In this document: positions 22,347 through 23,036 of the stretch, in pieces | Layout of the letters: every line of letters begins with the position of its first letter | How positions within the stretch are numbered: position 1 is the stretch's first letter | Origin: Hyphomonadaceae bacterium UBA2389 | Lineage (GTDB): Bacteria; Pseudomonadota; Alphaproteobacteria; Caulobacterales; Aquidulcibacteraceae | Length of the DNA stretch: 23,036 nt | Reading direction: 5' to 3' | NCBI GenBank assembly: GCA_002343395.1 | Contig: DDSN01000052.1 | Location: 1,309-24,344 of the forward strand | Made by a program: the position numbers and the translations under genes | Notes under the pieces: model-generated | Told to the model about the DNA's origin: nothing | Seen by the model: only the letters and a program-made list of their open reading frames with translations | Database searches by the model: none

Positions 22347-22374
22347 ATTAATTACCGCTTCTGCTGAGAGTCAA
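22347..22374 (-). promoter_or_regulatory. Candidate sigma-70-type promoter for the RHS gene
   Basis: On the minus strand TTGACT (22369-22374) and ATTAAT (22347-22352) are separated by 16 bases, about 35 bases before the start codon. Sequence match only. Confidence 0.35.
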
Positions 22375-22475
22375 TCGAAACGCAATCGCGGCGTGCGTCG
22401 CACGCCTCCACTGACAAGCGCTGGGATTGCGTTGAAATGCGCGGGCTTGCTCTGCGCTTTGCGTGAGTGACAGCG

Positions 22476-23036
22476 ATGAAAATCCTGCGTCGCCGCTTCG
22501 TACAAGCCGCTTCCGGCCTCTTGCTTGGCGCCGGAGTTGTTGAATCTGCCTACGCCCAGGATGCGACCTACCACTACGATGCGCTTGGCCGCCTCGCACG
22601 TGTCACCTACGCAGGCGGGCGCTTTGTTGTTTATGGCTATGATGCCGCTGGCAATCGATTTGAAGTCGTCCGCTCAGATGGCACAACCTATTCGGCTACG
22701 CTCCAACTCACAGGTACAGGGCCGGTTAATCTGCGCGCGGTCGCCAACGCAGCTGGATACAACGGCGCGCAGCACGCCACCATAACCTTCCAAGTCGGCG
22801 CTGCTATCACCCTAATGGGTGATTCCAACGGCGGCATCTGTGTTGATACCGGCGTTTGGTCGTCTTACGCGCTTACCATTGCTCTGACGCTTCAGGTGAG
22901 CGGCAAAGTCTATGGCGGCGGCGGCAGTGGCGGACTTGGCGGGGGAAGCAGCGATGGTCTTGTCGGCGGCAATGGCGGGGACGCCATCTATTGCCGGGAA
23001 AATATCAACGTCACCGTGAATGCTGGCGGCCAAATC
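22476..23036 (+). CDS. Tat-exported YD-repeat, glycine-rich protein (partial, runs off the window)
   Basis: 187 codons visible with no stop. The N-terminus is a twin-arginine signal: RRRFVQAASGLLLGAG, with cleavage likely after SAYA. One YD-repeat unit follows (YHYDALGRLARVTY...VVYGYDAAGNR, residues ~32-61), then a beta-rich stretch (residues ~65-150) and a glycine-rich segment (VYGGGGSGGLGGGSS, GGNGGDAIYC) like the poly-glycine regions of phage tail fibres and surface adhesins. It is divergent from the big RHS gene across 163 bases. Only a weak GAGTGA precedes the ATG. Probably a surface or extracellular protein; its function and length are unknown. Confidence 0.75.
   Translation, partial: MKILRRRFVQAASGLLLGAGVVESAYAQDATYHYDALGRLARVTYAGGRFVVYGYDAAGNRFEVVRSDGTTYSATLQLTGTGPVNLRAVANAAGYNGAQHATITFQVGAAITLMGDSNGGICVDTGVWSSYALTIALTLQVSGKVYGGGGSGGLGGGSSDGLVGGNGGDAIYCRENINVTVNAGGQI

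Noticed and set aside
1..23036. CRISPR array, rRNA or replication origin with iterons
   Set aside because: No evenly spaced repeats with unique spacers, no rRNA-like stretch and no iteron cluster were seen on reading through.

Overview
The window looks like a mobile or accessory region in a GC-rich Proteobacterium, most likely an alphaproteobacterium. The lineage call is inference: codon third positions are mostly G or C, several genes seem to be expressed without Shine-Dalgarno sequences, and the helicase-like ATPase, DUF2958 and coupling-ATPase gene set recalls alphaproteobacterial mobile elements. No rRNA, intact tRNA or CRISPR array was seen.

Left flank (22-2320, minus strand): a tight three-gene operon. 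It encodes a secreted His-rich/peptidoglycan-binding-like protein, a membrane-anchored staphylococcal-nuclease-type nuclease, and a family 2 glycosyltransferase fused to a SAM methyltransferase.

Element-like core (about 2577-17083): a small unknown gene; an XRE regulator coupled to a RuvC-like RNase H-fold protein (minus); a large P-loop replication-type ATPase (minus); DUF2958 and a second small element gene (plus), each behind a strong leader hairpin; a membrane protein fused to a SET lysine methyltransferase (minus), divergent from an XRE repressor across a palindrome-rich intergenic region; a small recombinase-associated ORF and a large serine recombinase; a solitary MazF/PemK toxin; a second copy of the small ORF followed by what looks like the scar of a deleted second recombinase; a two-gene cargo cassette (isochorismatase-fold hydrolase plus a protein with two C-terminal membrane helices); and a conjugation-type module of two VirD4/TraG-like ATPases around a small protein, the second ATPase carrying a PD-(D/E)XK-like nuclease domain. 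No relaxase or other type IV secretion gene is visible, so the element may be mobilisable or continue outside the window.

Right flank (17084-23036): a degenerate 660-base stretch with a scrap of IS3-type transposase; a small three-helix membrane protein; a 1418-residue secreted RHS/YD-repeat protein with a variable C-terminal tip (minus); and, divergent from it, the start of a Tat-exported YD-repeat, glycine-rich protein that runs off the window.

The strongest candidates for something undescribed are the membrane-SET fusion with its XRE partner and stacked palindromes, the isochorismatase/two-helix membrane pair inserted as cargo, and the RHS tip with its adjacent membrane protein as a possible toxin-immunity pair.
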